From assembly GCA_038125995.1 (NCBI GenBank), contig JAYPEX010000001.1, positions 62,001 through 126,000 of the forward strand: a DNA stretch of 64,000 bases, in the 5' to 3' direction. Under the pieces are notes generated by a model, which saw nothing but the letters and a program-made list of their open reading frames with translations, did not search any database and was not told the DNA's origin. Made by a program: the position numbers and the translations under genes. This document shows positions 1 to 9,076 of this stretch, one piece after another (the first letter of the stretch is position 1; each line of letters starts with the position of its first letter). This stretch comes from MAG-120531 sp038125995. Lineage in GTDB: Bacteria; Bacteroidota; Bacteroidia; Flavobacteriales; Flavobacteriaceae.

Positions 1-313
1 TCTTGAGTGGAAATACAACATTTTCTAAGACGGTCATCGAATCGAATAAGGCAGACCCTTGGAATACCATTCCCAAATCTTTTCGAATATCCATTTTCCC
101 GTCTGAATCTATGTTTTGATAATCTTTACCATCAAAATACACATGTCCCGAATCAACTTCGTAAAGTCCAAGTAAACATTTTATCATTACGGTTTTACCC
201 GATCCGCTCTGTCCAATAATTAGATTCGTCTTCCCTTTTTCAAATTGAGTACTAATTCCCTTGAGAACGTGATGGTCTCCAAACGATTTGTGTATGTCTT
301 CTAATTGAATCAT
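1..313 (-). CDS. ABC transporter ATP-binding protein, MlaF-like (partial, C-terminus off window)
   Basis: Only the first 104 residues are present; the gene runs off the left edge. The start reads MIQLEDIHKSFGDHHVLKGI. A Walker A motif (GQSGSGKT) lies near residues 35-42 and a Q-loop (GMVFQGSALFD) near residue 90, so this is an ABC ATPase. It is the likely energy subunit of the lipid transporter whose permease lies immediately upstream: the permease stop and this start overlap by one base (TAATG). Mla systems move phospholipids between the two membranes. The MlaF assignment is inferred from the MlaE-type neighbour; the signature motif and Walker B are outside the window. Confidence 0.88.
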   Translation of the reverse strand, partial: MIQLEDIHKSFGDHHVLKGISTQFEKGKTNLIIGQSGSGKTVMIKCLLGLYEVDSGHVYFDGKDYQNIDSDGKMDIRKDLGMVFQGSALFDSMTVLENVVFPLK

Positions 314-1050
314 TAGCCTAGAATTAGTTGCGTTAAAATGTAATTCGTTATAATAATCATTATAGTAGTCCATACAAATGCGGTCGTACTTGCCTTTCCT
401 ACATCTAAGGCACCACCTTTCATATAATACCCGTGATAAGAGGGAATTGTGGCTAATAAAAACGCAAATATCATTGTCTTGATAAAGGCGTAGATCACAT
501 GATACGTGTTAAAGTCGAGTCGGATTCCATCAATATAATCTGTCGCAGTAGATAAATTAGCGATAACGATGGCTGCATAACCACCTAAAACACCAAAGTA
601 CATGGCTATAGATATTAAAAAAGGATACATCAGCAAAGCGATAATCTTAGGGTATACTAAATAATTTAAGGGGTTAACTCCCAACACCTCTAATGCGTCA
701 ATTTGTTCGGTAACCCTCATGGTACCAATACTAGAAGTGATAAACGAACCTATCTTACCTGCCAATACAATTGAAATGAGTGTAGGAGCAAATTCTAATA
801 TGACGGTTTGTCTGGTAGCAAAACCAATTAAGGATTTTGGTAGTAGTGGATTTTCAAGGTTGAGTGCAGTTTGGATTGCAACGACTCCTCCGATAAAGAA
901 ACTTATAAAAACAACAATACCCAGAGATCCAAATATTAATTCTTCAATCTCTTTGAAGATTAGAGACCTCATGATATTTTTCTTGGTAGGTTTATGAAAA
1001 ACCTCCTTAAGCATTATCATGTATCGTCCTATTGCTGCTAAGTGTTTCAT
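313..1050 (-). CDS. MlaE-type ABC lipid transporter permease
   Basis: This 245-residue inner-membrane protein has several hydrophobic segments, starting around residues 38-60. The family hallmark EQIDALEVLGVNPLNYLVYP is typical of MlaE/TTG2B permeases, which carry phospholipid between the inner and outer membrane. It is translationally coupled to the downstream ATPase through a one-base overlap. A substrate-binding MlaD-like gene would be expected farther left, outside the window. The upstream gap holds a near-consensus box (TACCTTTA on the minus strand, one base off TAnnTTTG). Family assignment is firm; the precise lipid and direction of transport cannot be read from the sequence. Confidence 0.92.
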   Translation of the reverse strand: MKHLAAIGRYMIMLKEVFHKPTKKNIMRSLIFKEIEELIFGSLGIVVFISFFIGGVVAIQTALNLENPLLPKSLIGFATRQTVILEFAPTLISIVLAGKIGSFITSSIGTMRVTEQIDALEVLGVNPLNYLVYPKIIALLMYPFLISIAMYFGVLGGYAAIVIANLSTATDYIDGIRLDFNTYHVIYAFIKTMIFAFLLATIPSYHGYYMKGGALDVGKASTTAFVWTTIMIIITNYILTQLILG

Positions 1051-1137
1051 TAATTAAGTATCGATGCTATAAAGGTAAAAATACTAATCTTAACACAGAA
1101 TTGATATCTAATTTCTTTTTTACTTTTTTAAAAACCT

Positions 1138-1145
1138 TACTTTTG
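1138..1145 (+). promoter_or_regulatory. Bacteroidetes -7 box upstream of pafA
   Basis: TACTTTTG matches the Bacteroidetes sigma-A -7 consensus TAnnTTTG and ends 16-19 bp before the two possible ATG starts. No TTG lies at the usual 18-20 bp spacing, so only half of the promoter is recognisable. Confidence 0.45.
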
Positions 1146-1161
1146 ATAAACAAATCACTAA

Positions 1162-2802
1162 ATGATGAAATTAAATACCCTTTCTCTAGTACTCTCATCC
1201 TTTTTAATTGTACTTGCCATTAACCTTAGAGCACAAACATCAAATTCTGCTCCTAAATTAGTAGTTGGAATAATTATAGATCAAATGCGTTACGATTATA
1301 TCAACAGATTTTGGAATGACTATTCCGATGATGGATTTAAACGACTGATTGCAGATGGATTTAACTGTGAAAACAATCACTTTAATTATGCGCCGACTTA
1401 TACAGGTCCTGGTCATGCTTCTGTTTACACGGGGACAACTCCTGCAGTTCACGGAATCATTGGAAATGATTGGTATGATAAGGAATCTAAAAAAATGGTT
1501 TACTGTGTAGCTGATGATCAATACAGTTCTGTAGGAACAGTATCCACTGCTGGACAAATGTCTCCTCATCGAATGGTGACTACAACGGTGACGGATCAAC
1601 TTCGCTTACATACCCAAAAGGGATCTAAAGTAATTGGTGTATCTGTGAAGGATCGCGGAGCTATTCTTCCTGCTGGACATATGGCTAATGCTGCTTATTG
1701 GTTTGAGGGGAAGAAGGATGGTAATTGGATCTCCAGTTCTTACTATATGGATGAACTACCAAATTGGGTTAAGAAATTCAACAAAAAGAAATCGGTATCT
1801 CAGTATAAAAAAGATTGGACCTTATTAAAACCTATTGAGGATTATCAAGAATCAGTTGTGGATGCCAATAATTTTGAAGGTCAATTTAAAGGAGAAAACA
1901 CTAGTAGTTTCCCCCATAAGTTTACAGAATTATGGGATGCCAATGGTTTTTATGATGTCATTAAATCTTCTCCATATGGAAATAGTCTTGTAACTGATTT
2001 TTCTATTGAAGCCCTCAAGAAAGAAGAATTGGGTAAGGGTGACTTTACTGATTTTCTGGCGATAAGTTATTCATCTACAGACTATGTAGGACATATGTTT
2101 GGGGTAGATTCAAAAGAGGTTCAGGATGTTTATTTGCGCTTGGATTTGGAAATTGCACGCTTACTTCAGACACTTGATGAACAGGTAGGGGAAGGAAATT
2201 ATTCCTTATTTCTAACGGCAGATCACGGGGCGGTTCAGGTTCCAGCTTACTTAAAATCAGTGAAGATACCTGCTGGACTCGTCAATGGAGCTGAAATTAA
2301 ATCTGATATCGAATCTTATGTTTTAGATCGTTTTGGACCTGATTTAATTGAAAATATATCGAATCACCAAATCTTTTTAAATCGTGAAAAGGTAGATGAT
2401 ATGGGTTATGATTTAAAATCAGTTCAAGAGGCCATCGCTATGAGACTATTAGCTCAAAAAGATATTTACAAGGTCTATACAGCCTATCAAATGTGGCAAA
2501 ATGAATATATTGAAGGAGTAGAGGCCATTGTTCAAAACGGTTACAATCAAAAACGTTCTGGAGATGTAATATTTGTTTATAAGCCTGCTCATATCACTTA
2601 TTCTAATTACGGATCTACTCATGGTTCACCTCTAGATTATGATACTCACGTGCCTTTAATCTTTTTTGGAAAAGGATTTAATAAAGGGAAAACGACAGTA
2701 AAAACAGCTATTTATGATATCGCTCCTACTGTAGCAGCAATGTTGAAGATCGCTTTTCCAAACGGAACTACAGGTAATCCTATCGAAGAGGTTCTTGACT
2801 AG
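1162..2802 (+). CDS. pafA: PafA-type alkaline phosphatase, secreted
   Basis: The product hydrolyses phosphate monoesters in the periplasm or outside the cell. An N-terminal signal peptide (about residues 1-24, ending near LRAQ) is visible. The metal ligand Asp40 sits in IIIDQMRYD. The nucleophile is Thr81 in TYTGPGHAS, with Asn102 in IIGNDW. The phosphate-binding pair Lys163/Arg165 in SVKDRGAI is the signature separating PafA from PhoA and from phosphodiesterases of the same superfamily. Length (546 aa) fits the family. Two adjacent ATGs exist (1162 and 1165) and either could be used. The gene is convergent with the glycosyltransferase, ending 2 bp from its stop. Phosphate control is not evident: I saw no Pho-box-like repeat. 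Confidence 0.9.
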   Translation: MMKLNTLSLVLSSFLIVLAINLRAQTSNSAPKLVVGIIIDQMRYDYINRFWNDYSDDGFKRLIADGFNCENNHFNYAPTYTGPGHASVYTGTTPAVHGIIGNDWYDKESKKMVYCVADDQYSSVGTVSTAGQMSPHRMVTTTVTDQLRLHTQKGSKVIGVSVKDRGAILPAGHMANAAYWFEGKKDGNWISSSYYMDELPNWVKKFNKKKSVSQYKKDWTLLKPIEDYQESVVDANNFEGQFKGENTSSFPHKFTELWDANGFYDVIKSSPYGNSLVTDFSIEALKKEELGKGDFTDFLAISYSSTDYVGHMFGVDSKEVQDVYLRLDLEIARLLQTLDEQVGEGNYSLFLTADHGAVQVPAYLKSVKIPAGLVNGAEIKSDIESYVLDRFGPDLIENISNHQIFLNREKVDDMGYDLKSVQEAIAMRLLAQKDIYKVYTAYQMWQNEYIEGVEAIVQNGYNQKRSGDVIFVYKPAHITYSNYGSTHGSPLDYDTHVPLIFFGKGFNKGKTTVKTAIYDIAPTVAAMLKIAFPNGTTGNPIEEVLD

Positions 2803-2804
2803 TT

Positions 2805-3662
2805 TTAGGGAATCAGTTTTTTAAAGATTCTGTTCCAACGAAAATTTCGAATATAAGCTCCTTCTGCCTCTGTGACTAGGTAAGGAGCTTTTTCTTTTTT
2901 AGCCTTTAAATAACCTTGAAGTTGATCGATGATGAGTTTTAACCTGGCTTGTTTGTATGCGCTTTTAAAACTAGCGATCAGGCATAGTGTAAGACCATAA
3001 CGCAATCCATACATGGCTTTACCTTGAAGTAATTTAGCCTTTTTGTGATAAGCTTTTCCTAAAGGACGAAGGTGTTTGACTTTGAGGTGGTCTAGGGTTT
3101 TGATTTGATACCCATGATATTGAGCTAGAAGTTCATCGGCTGTATCCCATCCCATGGCAATTCTCAATCCATTCATTTTCAGAAAGCAATCAACACTATA
3201 GGTTTTAAATGCACCTCGAACATGATTTTTGTCCATGGGATGATTGAGTTTCCAGGTGCCATTTTTATCTAGCTCATAAGCAAATCCTCCCGCAATTCCA
3301 ATTTGAGTATCTGATTGAAAACAGTTGATGACCTCTTCAAAATAATTGGAAGGAAGTATGATATCTGCATCCAGTTTAACGATTAAATCGATAGAATCGA
3401 GGTCGATTTCTTGAAGACCGTAATTAAAAGCAGCGACAACCTTTGATCCAGGCATATGATCACTCGAGGAACAGTGGTTTAAAACCTTTAGCGCTGACTG
3501 ATTGGATTGAAACTCTCCGAGAAGTGTTTCGGTACGATCTGTTGAATTGTCATTGACAACAACTACCTCCTTAGGTAGAACTGTTTGAGAAAAGACACTG
3601 TTTAAACAATCAATGATAAAATCCTCTTCGTTATGGGCAGCTATGACGAGAGAATAGTTCAT
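2805..3662 (-). CDS. Family 2 glycosyltransferase
   Basis: This is a 285-residue GT-A fold enzyme. The nucleotide-sugar binding start is YSLVIAAHNEE, followed by VVNDNSTDRT (36-45) and a metal-binding DAD at 98-100 (KLDADI). No membrane anchor is evident, so it probably acts on the cytoplasmic face of the membrane. It lies 5 bp after the ketoacyl synthase gene on the same strand and is probably co-transcribed, suggesting a role on a lipid-linked or acylated molecule. Donor and acceptor cannot be inferred. Confidence 0.85.
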   Translation of the reverse strand: MNYSLVIAAHNEEDFIIDCLNSVFSQTVLPKEVVVVNDNSTDRTETLLGEFQSNQSALKVLNHCSSSDHMPGSKVVAAFNYGLQEIDLDSIDLIVKLDADIILPSNYFEEVINCFQSDTQIGIAGGFAYELDKNGTWKLNHPMDKNHVRGAFKTYSVDCFLKMNGLRIAMGWDTADELLAQYHGYQIKTLDHLKVKHLRPLGKAYHKKAKLLQGKAMYGLRYGLTLCLIASFKSAYKQARLKLIIDQLQGYLKAKKEKAPYLVTEAEGAYIRNFRWNRIFKKLIP

Positions 3663-3667
3663 TCAAT

Positions 3668-4726
3668 CTAGTATCTATAAACGATCGCATTGATGTTCAT
3701 ACCAGCACCTACACTAGCAAAAACACATACATCTCCTTTGGTTATTTGATGTCCTTCTAGTTGATTTTTACGAACTAAGTCAAAAAGAGTTGGTACCGTC
3801 GCTACTGAGCTATTTCCAAAGGTTTGAATATTCATAGGCATCACTCCCTCGGGAACTTTCATCTTGTAGAGGCGGTAGAGTCTTTTGATGATCGCATCAT
3901 CCATCTTTTCATTGGCTTGATGGATAAATATTTTTTTGATATCTAAGATGTCAACACCACTTTGATCGATTGCAGCTTTGATGGCTGCAGGAACATGAGT
4001 TACGGCAAATTCGTAAATCTTACGCCCGTACATCTTGATGTAACGCTGATCTTCGGTTGCCTCCTCCTTATAGGATTCTCCGAAGAACAAGTACTTAGCT
4101 TCGTCAAAGGCAAAAGTTTGTGAGCCCAACGAAAGGTATTCTCCTCCGTCTTCTGTTACTTCAACAATTGTAGCTCCAGCTCCATCGGCATAGATCATGG
4201 AATCTCTGTCGTGTGGATCGACAACTCTCGAAAGAGTTTCTCCTCCGATGACCAAACATTTTTTAGCCATACCAGCCTTGATAAAGGCATAGGCTTGAAT
4301 CATACCCTCAACCCATCCTGGGCACCCGTATAGAACGTCATAGGCCACACAATTAGGGTTTTTAATTCCCAAGCCGTGTTTAACTCGAGTCGCTAAACTC
4401 GGTAGGGTATCGGATTGATTTTGACCGTGTTTAACATCACCAAAGTTGTGTGCAAAAATGATGTAGTCTAATTCTTCTTGGTTAATTCCAGCATCAGCAA
4501 TTGCTTTTTTAGAAGCGTCGATACCCAAATCAGACGTATTGAGATTGTGATCTGCGTATTTGCGCTCTTCAATCCCTGTAATTGCCTTGAATTTTTCAAT
4601 GATAACGTCATTTTCAGCATCAAATGCTGATCCATCCATATCTAAAAATTCGTGATTTAAAAAAGTGTTGTTCTTTACGATTTGAGAAGGGTAATGAGCC
4701 CCTGTTCCAGTAATGCTAATTTTCAT
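3668..4726 (-). CDS. 3-oxoacyl-ACP synthase III family protein (FabH-like)
   Basis: This thiolase-fold condensing enzyme has the full FabH triad in a 352-residue protein: Cys135 (YGCPGW), His269 (FIHQAN) and Asn305 (FGNSSVAT). These predict decarboxylative condensation of an acyl-CoA with malonyl-ACP. The nucleophile context GCPGW differs from the ACAGF-type context of housekeeping FabH, so this is probably a specialised paralogue. The start MKISITGTG at 4726 is preferred: an upstream in-frame ATG at 4774 would overlap the promoter at 4746-4774. It is followed after 5 bp by a family 2 glycosyltransferase. Confidence 0.85.
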   Translation of the reverse strand: MKISITGTGAHYPSQIVKNNTFLNHEFLDMDGSAFDAENDVIIEKFKAITGIEERKYADHNLNTSDLGIDASKKAIADAGINQEELDYIIFAHNFGDVKHGQNQSDTLPSLATRVKHGLGIKNPNCVAYDVLYGCPGWVEGMIQAYAFIKAGMAKKCLVIGGETLSRVVDPHDRDSMIYADGAGATIVEVTEDGGEYLSLGSQTFAFDEAKYLFFGESYKEEATEDQRYIKMYGRKIYEFAVTHVPAAIKAAIDQSGVDILDIKKIFIHQANEKMDDAIIKRLYRLYKMKVPEGVMPMNIQTFGNSSVATVPTLFDLVRKNQLEGHQITKGDVCVFASVGAGMNINAIVYRY

Positions 4727-4745
4727 AATTGACGTTGTCTTAACA

Positions 4746-4774
4746 CAAAGGTAAATTAATTTGTATAAAACCAA
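4746..4774 (-). promoter_or_regulatory. Promoter of the FabH-like gene (TTG-N18-TAnnTTTG)
   Basis: On the minus strand TTG (4772-4774) is followed after 18 bp by TACCTTTG (4746-4753), a full match to the Bacteroidetes sigma-A consensus. It sits just beyond the gcvP terminator and 19 bp upstream of the ATG at 4726, so it separates the two transcription units and rules out the longer reading of the gene. Confidence 0.75.
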
Positions 4775-4818
4775 TAAAAAAGGCTTGTAGAGAATAGGAG
4801 GAACTCATACAAGCCTTT
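4774..4818 (-). terminator. Rho-independent terminator of gcvP
   Basis: An 11-bp perfect inverted repeat (4779-4789 with 4808-4818, AAAGGCTTGTA / TACAAGCCTTT) is followed on the minus strand by a run of T. It lies 14 bp after the gcvP stop. Confidence 0.88.
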
Positions 4819-4831
4819 CAAAATCAATGTT

Positions 4832-7672
4832 TTATTCTTCGTAATCCGAGATAGGATTACAACTGCAAATAAGGTTTCGATCTCCATAGGCATCATCAAC
4901 TCTTCTGACACTAGGCCAGAATTTGTTATGAGCGATATAGTCTAGTGGGAATGCGGCTGTTTTTCTGGAATAGGGTAAGTTCCATTCGTCCGAAGTCAAC
5001 ATGCGCTCCGTATGTGGAGCATTTTTTAATGGATTGTTATCCTGATCTTTTGAGCATTGTTTGATTTCAGCACTTATGCTTATCAAGGCGTCGCAGAATC
5101 GATCTAATTCTCCTTTGCTTTCACTTTCAGTGGGTTCAATCATCATCGTCCCAGGTACTGGGAATGACATTGTTGGAGCGTGAAATCCGTAATCCATCAA
5201 TCGCTTTGCAATATCGATAACTTCGATTCCGTATTCTTTAAAAGGACGGCAGTCGATGATCATCTCATGTGCAGCTCTACCTTGTTCTCCTGTGTAGAGA
5301 ATTTGGAATTCAGACTCCAAACGATGCTTCATATAGTTGGCGTTGAGAATTGCAATTTTTGTGGATTGTGTTAATCCTTCTTCTCCTAACATCTTGATAT
5401 AACCATACGAAATTAGGCATACGAGTGCTGAACCATAGGGAGCTGCAGAAATCGCTTCAGTTTCATTTTCATGTCCTAACTCCATCAAAGGGTGTCCCGC
5501 TAAAAATGATTTGAGTTGTGGAGCAACGCAAATAGGCCCTACGCCAGGTCCACCACCCCCATGAGGGATAGCGAAGGTCTTGTGGAGGTTGAGGTGACAT
5601 ACATCCGCTCCAATTGTCGCGGGATTCGTCAATCCAACTTGAGCATTCATATTGGCTCCGTCCATATATACCTGACCACCGTGATCGTGAATCAGTTTTG
5701 TAATTTGTTTTATAGAGGATTCAAACACTCCGTGAGTAGAAGGGTAGGTAATCATCAACGCTGCTAAATTCTCAGAATGCTGAATTGCTTTTGCCTCCAA
5801 ATCTTCAAGGTCGATATTTCCTTTCTCGTCAGTTTTAGTTACGACAACTTTCATGCCAGCCATAACTGCCGATGCTGGATTTGTACCGTGAGCTGAGGCA
5901 GGAATCAAACAGATGTTTCGATGAGAATCTCCTCTCGATTTGTGGTAGGCACGTATCACCATCAGACCTGCAAATTCTCCCTGAGCTCCAGAGTTAGGTT
6001 GAAGTGAAGTGGCCTCAAAACCAGTGATTACTGCTAATTGACGTTCGAGTTCTTGAAGCATCTCAATATAGCCCATCGCCTGTTCTTTAGGAACAAAGGG
6101 GTGAATTGAAGCCCATCTCGAATCACTTAAAGGCAATAATTCAGATGCGGCATTGAGTTTCATAGTACAGGATCCCAAAGAAATCATAGAGTGGGTTAGT
6201 GATAAATCTTTGCGTTCTAAAGATTTGATATAGCGCATCAAATCAGTTTCTGAATGATAACTTCTAAAGACCTCATTGATTAAGAAATCTGATGTTCTTT
6301 GAAGTTCAGACGGAATGACTTCTTCCTCATTGGTTTGTATGGAAGCTTTCTCAATAGTTAAGGCTTTTGAAAAAATACTGAGGATTTGATCTAAGTCTTC
6401 TCTAGTTGTCGTTTCGTTGATTGAAATTCCAATTCCTTTTTGAGTGTATAAGAAATTGACTTCCTCCGCTTCGGCAGCAGCTTTGACAGCTTTTTGATCT
6501 GCATTCACGAGTAGGGTGTCAAAATAGGATCTATTGAGGAGTTCAATCCCCATATTTTGTAAACCAAGGGCTAAGTCCTTAGTATTTTGGTGAATCTTAG
6601 AAGCGATATAGTTCAATCCTTTTGGACCGTGATATACAGCATACATACCAGCCATCACCGCTAAAAGAACCTGTGCAGTACATATATTAGAGGTAGCCTT
6701 ATCTCTTTTAATGTGTTGTTCACGAGTTTGAAGTGCCATTCTAAGAGCTCTATTGCCATCAGCATCTTTAGTCACTCCAATAATTCTACCTGGGATTGAG
6801 CGTTTGTATACTTCATGTGTTGCAAAATAAGCTGCGTGAGGACCTCCATATCCCAAAGGAATCCCAAATCGTTGAGTGGTACCGACAACGACATCTGCAC
6901 CCCATTCTCCTGGTGGGCTAAGGAGTACTAAAGACATCAAGTCTGCAGCGACAGCTACTTTTATATCTTTTTCTTTTGCATTGGAAACAAAATCTCTGTA
7001 GTCATTAATTTCACCTAAAGATGAAGGGTATTGTAACAGGCAGGCAAAGTAATCTTCTGAAAAATCAAATGATGTTGCATCACCAACTACTAGTTCAATT
7101 CCAATTGGATTCGAACGTGTTTTTAAGATGGATAGTGTTTGTGGAAGTACTGTTTGATCCACAAAAAACTTTACGGCATCCATTTTCTTCTGATCTCTAG
7201 TTCTTAGACCAAAGAGCATACTCATCGCTTCAGCTGCAGCAGTTCCTTCGTCTAACAAAGAGGCATTGGCAAGCTTCATTCCAGTCAAATCTCCAACAGC
7301 TGTTTGAAAATTTAATAGTGCTTCCAAACGACCTTGTGAAAGCTCCGCTTGATAAGGAGTATAGGCAGTATACCATCCTGGATTTTCTAAGATATTTCTC
7401 TTAATCACTGAAGGAGTGATCGTGTGGTGATAGCCTAATCCAATGTAAGTTTTAAAGAGTTTGTTTTTGTTAGAGAGTTCTTCCAAGTGAGACAAATAAT
7501 CGAATTCACTTAAAGGACGTTCTAATTTAAGAGGGTTAGAAAGGCGAATATCACTCGGAATTGTTTGTTCGACAAGTTGATCTAAACTACTCACCAATAG
7601 GGTTTCAAGCATGCTGCTTAAATCTTCATTGTGAACCCCGATATGCCTTCTGTTAAAAACGTCTGTATTCAT
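4832..7672 (-). CDS. gcvP: Glycine dehydrogenase (decarboxylating), P protein of the glycine cleavage system
   Basis: The P protein decarboxylates glycine using pyridoxal phosphate and transfers the aminomethyl group to the lipoyl H protein. The protein is a single chain (946 aa), as in E. coli, not the split form. The PLP-binding lysine is in HLNLHKTFAIPHGGGGPG, and the N-terminal half has the usual SLLDEGTAAAEAM region. The start MNTDVFNRRHIG at 7672 is preferred because the upstream in-frame ATG at 7702 lies inside the promoter box. gcvT and gcvH are not in this window. Confidence 0.95.
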   Translation of the reverse strand: MNTDVFNRRHIGVHNEDLSSMLETLLVSSLDQLVEQTIPSDIRLSNPLKLERPLSEFDYLSHLEELSNKNKLFKTYIGLGYHHTITPSVIKRNILENPGWYTAYTPYQAELSQGRLEALLNFQTAVGDLTGMKLANASLLDEGTAAAEAMSMLFGLRTRDQKKMDAVKFFVDQTVLPQTLSILKTRSNPIGIELVVGDATSFDFSEDYFACLLQYPSSLGEINDYRDFVSNAKEKDIKVAVAADLMSLVLLSPPGEWGADVVVGTTQRFGIPLGYGGPHAAYFATHEVYKRSIPGRIIGVTKDADGNRALRMALQTREQHIKRDKATSNICTAQVLLAVMAGMYAVYHGPKGLNYIASKIHQNTKDLALGLQNMGIELLNRSYFDTLLVNADQKAVKAAAEAEEVNFLYTQKGIGISINETTTREDLDQILSIFSKALTIEKASIQTNEEEVIPSELQRTSDFLINEVFRSYHSETDLMRYIKSLERKDLSLTHSMISLGSCTMKLNAASELLPLSDSRWASIHPFVPKEQAMGYIEMLQELERQLAVITGFEATSLQPNSGAQGEFAGLMVIRAYHKSRGDSHRNICLIPASAHGTNPASAVMAGMKVVVTKTDEKGNIDLEDLEAKAIQHSENLAALMITYPSTHGVFESSIKQITKLIHDHGGQVYMDGANMNAQVGLTNPATIGADVCHLNLHKTFAIPHGGGGPGVGPICVAPQLKSFLAGHPLMELGHENETEAISAAPYGSALVCLISYGYIKMLGEEGLTQSTKIAILNANYMKHRLESEFQILYTGEQGRAAHEMIIDCRPFKEYGIEVIDIAKRLMDYGFHAPTMSFPVPGTMMIEPTESESKGELDRFCDALISISAEIKQCSKDQDNNPLKNAPHTERMLTSDEWNLPYSRKTAAFPLDYIAHNKFWPSVRRVDDAYGDRNLICSCNPISDYEE

Positions 7673-7699
7673 ATTATAGCTCAGTTTAAAATAATGGAG

Positions 7700-7707
7700 C
7701 AAAAGTA
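7700..7707 (-). promoter_or_regulatory. -7 box upstream of gcvP
   Basis: TACTTTTG on the minus strand (TAnnTTTG consensus) lies 27 bp upstream of the gcvP ATG at 7672. I saw no well-spaced TTG. Its position excludes initiation at 7702. Confidence 0.5.
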
Positions 7708-7793
7708 CATATAATCAATATATTTTTAAGAAAATAAAAGCATCTTATGGCATCTATTTTTTAACAAAATGAGAGTGGTTATTAACTTTTCTA

Positions 7794-7801
7794 TACTTTT
7801 G
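7794..7801 (+). promoter_or_regulatory. -7 box directly before the UbiA-like gene
   Basis: TACTTTTG matches TAnnTTTG and ends only 4 bp before the ATG at 7806. If used, transcription would start at or next to the start codon. No well-spaced TTG was found. Confidence 0.45.
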
Positions 7802-7805
7802 AAAG

Positions 7806-8609
7806 ATGAAGCTATTGGCTTATCTTTTTAGGATTTATCTCAAAAGCAGTATTCACATTGCTCTAGCTGTTAGTTCACTTTTGTATATCAGTATGAATTC
7901 TCATCAAATTGAATACCAAAAGTCACTCTATGAATTGGTGTTTTTTGGATCAATTGTAGCTTATAATTTCATAAAATATGGTCTAGAAGTCAAGAAGTAT
8001 GTTATCAGTTCTAAACGAGTAATGATACCGCTATTACTGATCTCTGTCATTTCTATCGGGATATCTGTAGTAGCGCTTTTTGAGCTTACTTACAATCAGA
8101 TTTTCTTGGTCCTGCTCATGGGATTTTTGATTTATTTATACACCATTCCATTTATTCCATCGCTACCAAATTTTAGAAACCTCTCGAGAATTAAAATTTA
8201 TATTGTCGCACTGGTATGGGCAGGAATCACCACACTGTTACCTTTGATAGATCATTCGACTGATTTTCTAATAATCGAGTTTGTACAGCGATTTATTCTG
8301 GTGCTTATTTTAATGATTCCCTTTGAAATTCGAGATTTAAAATACGATGCTAATTCCCTAAACACATTAGCTCAAACACTAGGAGTCAATGGAGTAAAAA
8401 AGTTTGGTTATCTATTGGTGTTGTTGTGGCTATTGAGTTCTCTTTACTTAGGATTAAAACCCATAGCTCTTGTGATTTTTATCGCTTTACTTCTCATATT
8501 GGCACTTGCCTTATCCAATAGCGAACGCAAAAGAGTTTATACTGAATTTTGGGTTGAAAGCATTCCAATTGCTTATGCTTTTATTGATGCACTTTTATCA
8601 AATTATTAG
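7806..8609 (+). CDS. UbiA-like polytopic membrane protein, function unknown
   Basis: This 267-residue protein is mostly hydrophobic, with about seven to nine predicted membrane segments. The layout recalls UbiA prenyltransferases: a possible motif 1 region (YNFIKYGLE, about 52-60) and a motif 2 region (FEIRDLKYD). The first motif lacks the paired aspartates that bind Mg-diphosphate in active enzymes, so prenyl transfer is doubtful. It is followed after 45 bp by a rhodanese lipoprotein on the same strand. I would annotate it only as a UbiA-like membrane protein. Confidence 0.65.
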   Translation: MKLLAYLFRIYLKSSIHIALAVSSLLYISMNSHQIEYQKSLYELVFFGSIVAYNFIKYGLEVKKYVISSKRVMIPLLLISVISIGISVVALFELTYNQIFLVLLMGFLIYLYTIPFIPSLPNFRNLSRIKIYIVALVWAGITTLLPLIDHSTDFLIIEFVQRFILVLILMIPFEIRDLKYDANSLNTLAQTLGVNGVKKFGYLLVLLWLLSSLYLGLKPIALVIFIALLLILALALSNSERKRVYTEFWVESIPIAYAFIDALLSNY

Positions 8610-8654
8610 TATCTTCAATTTTCGAATTTTAAATAACCTCAATAACATCATCAA

Positions 8655-9071
8655 ATGAAAAAATTAAATATCTATATCGCCTTGATTTTAGTAATGAGTT
8701 TGTTTGCTTGTAATGGACATCAATCATCAGATACTCATCAATCTGCCAAAACTGAAGAAGTAACTTCAACTGTCATCATGAGTTCACAGCCCATCAGTGT
8801 GCTCGATGAGGTTCAAATGGATGAGATTTTGTTAATCGATGTAAGAACTCCAGAAGAATACAAGGCAGGACATGTTGAAAATGCTTTAAATATCAATTTC
8901 TTTGACGAGAACTTTACAGATCAAATCAAGGAATTGAATACCGATAAAACACTGTACCTCTACTGCAGATCAGGTAAGCGTTCGATGAATGCCTCAAAAG
9001 CATTGTCTGCTTTAGGCTATAAAGTTGTGAACCTTGAAGGAGGTTACAATGCGTATTCAGCCTCTAAGTAG
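8655..9071 (+). CDS. Rhodanese-like domain lipoprotein
   Basis: A lipoprotein signal (residues 1-19, lipobox LFAC with Cys19) is followed by a short linker and one rhodanese domain (about 45-138). The active-site loop CRSGKR begins at Cys104, so the catalytic cysteine is intact. Single-domain rhodaneses transfer sulfur or act as thiol carriers; the lipid anchor places this one in the periplasm or outer membrane. It is convergent with the M3 peptidase gene, whose stop is 5 bp away. Substrate unknown. Confidence 0.88.
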   Translation: MKKLNIYIALILVMSLFACNGHQSSDTHQSAKTEEVTSTVIMSSQPISVLDEVQMDEILLIDVRTPEEYKAGHVENALNINFFDENFTDQIKELNTDKTLYLYCRSGKRSMNASKALSALGYKVVNLEGGYNAYSASK

Positions 9072-9076
9072 TCATC

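Noticed and set aside
5180..5767. Plus-strand reading frames inside gcvP
   Set aside because: They are opposite to a conserved glycine dehydrogenase and have no start context or family features.
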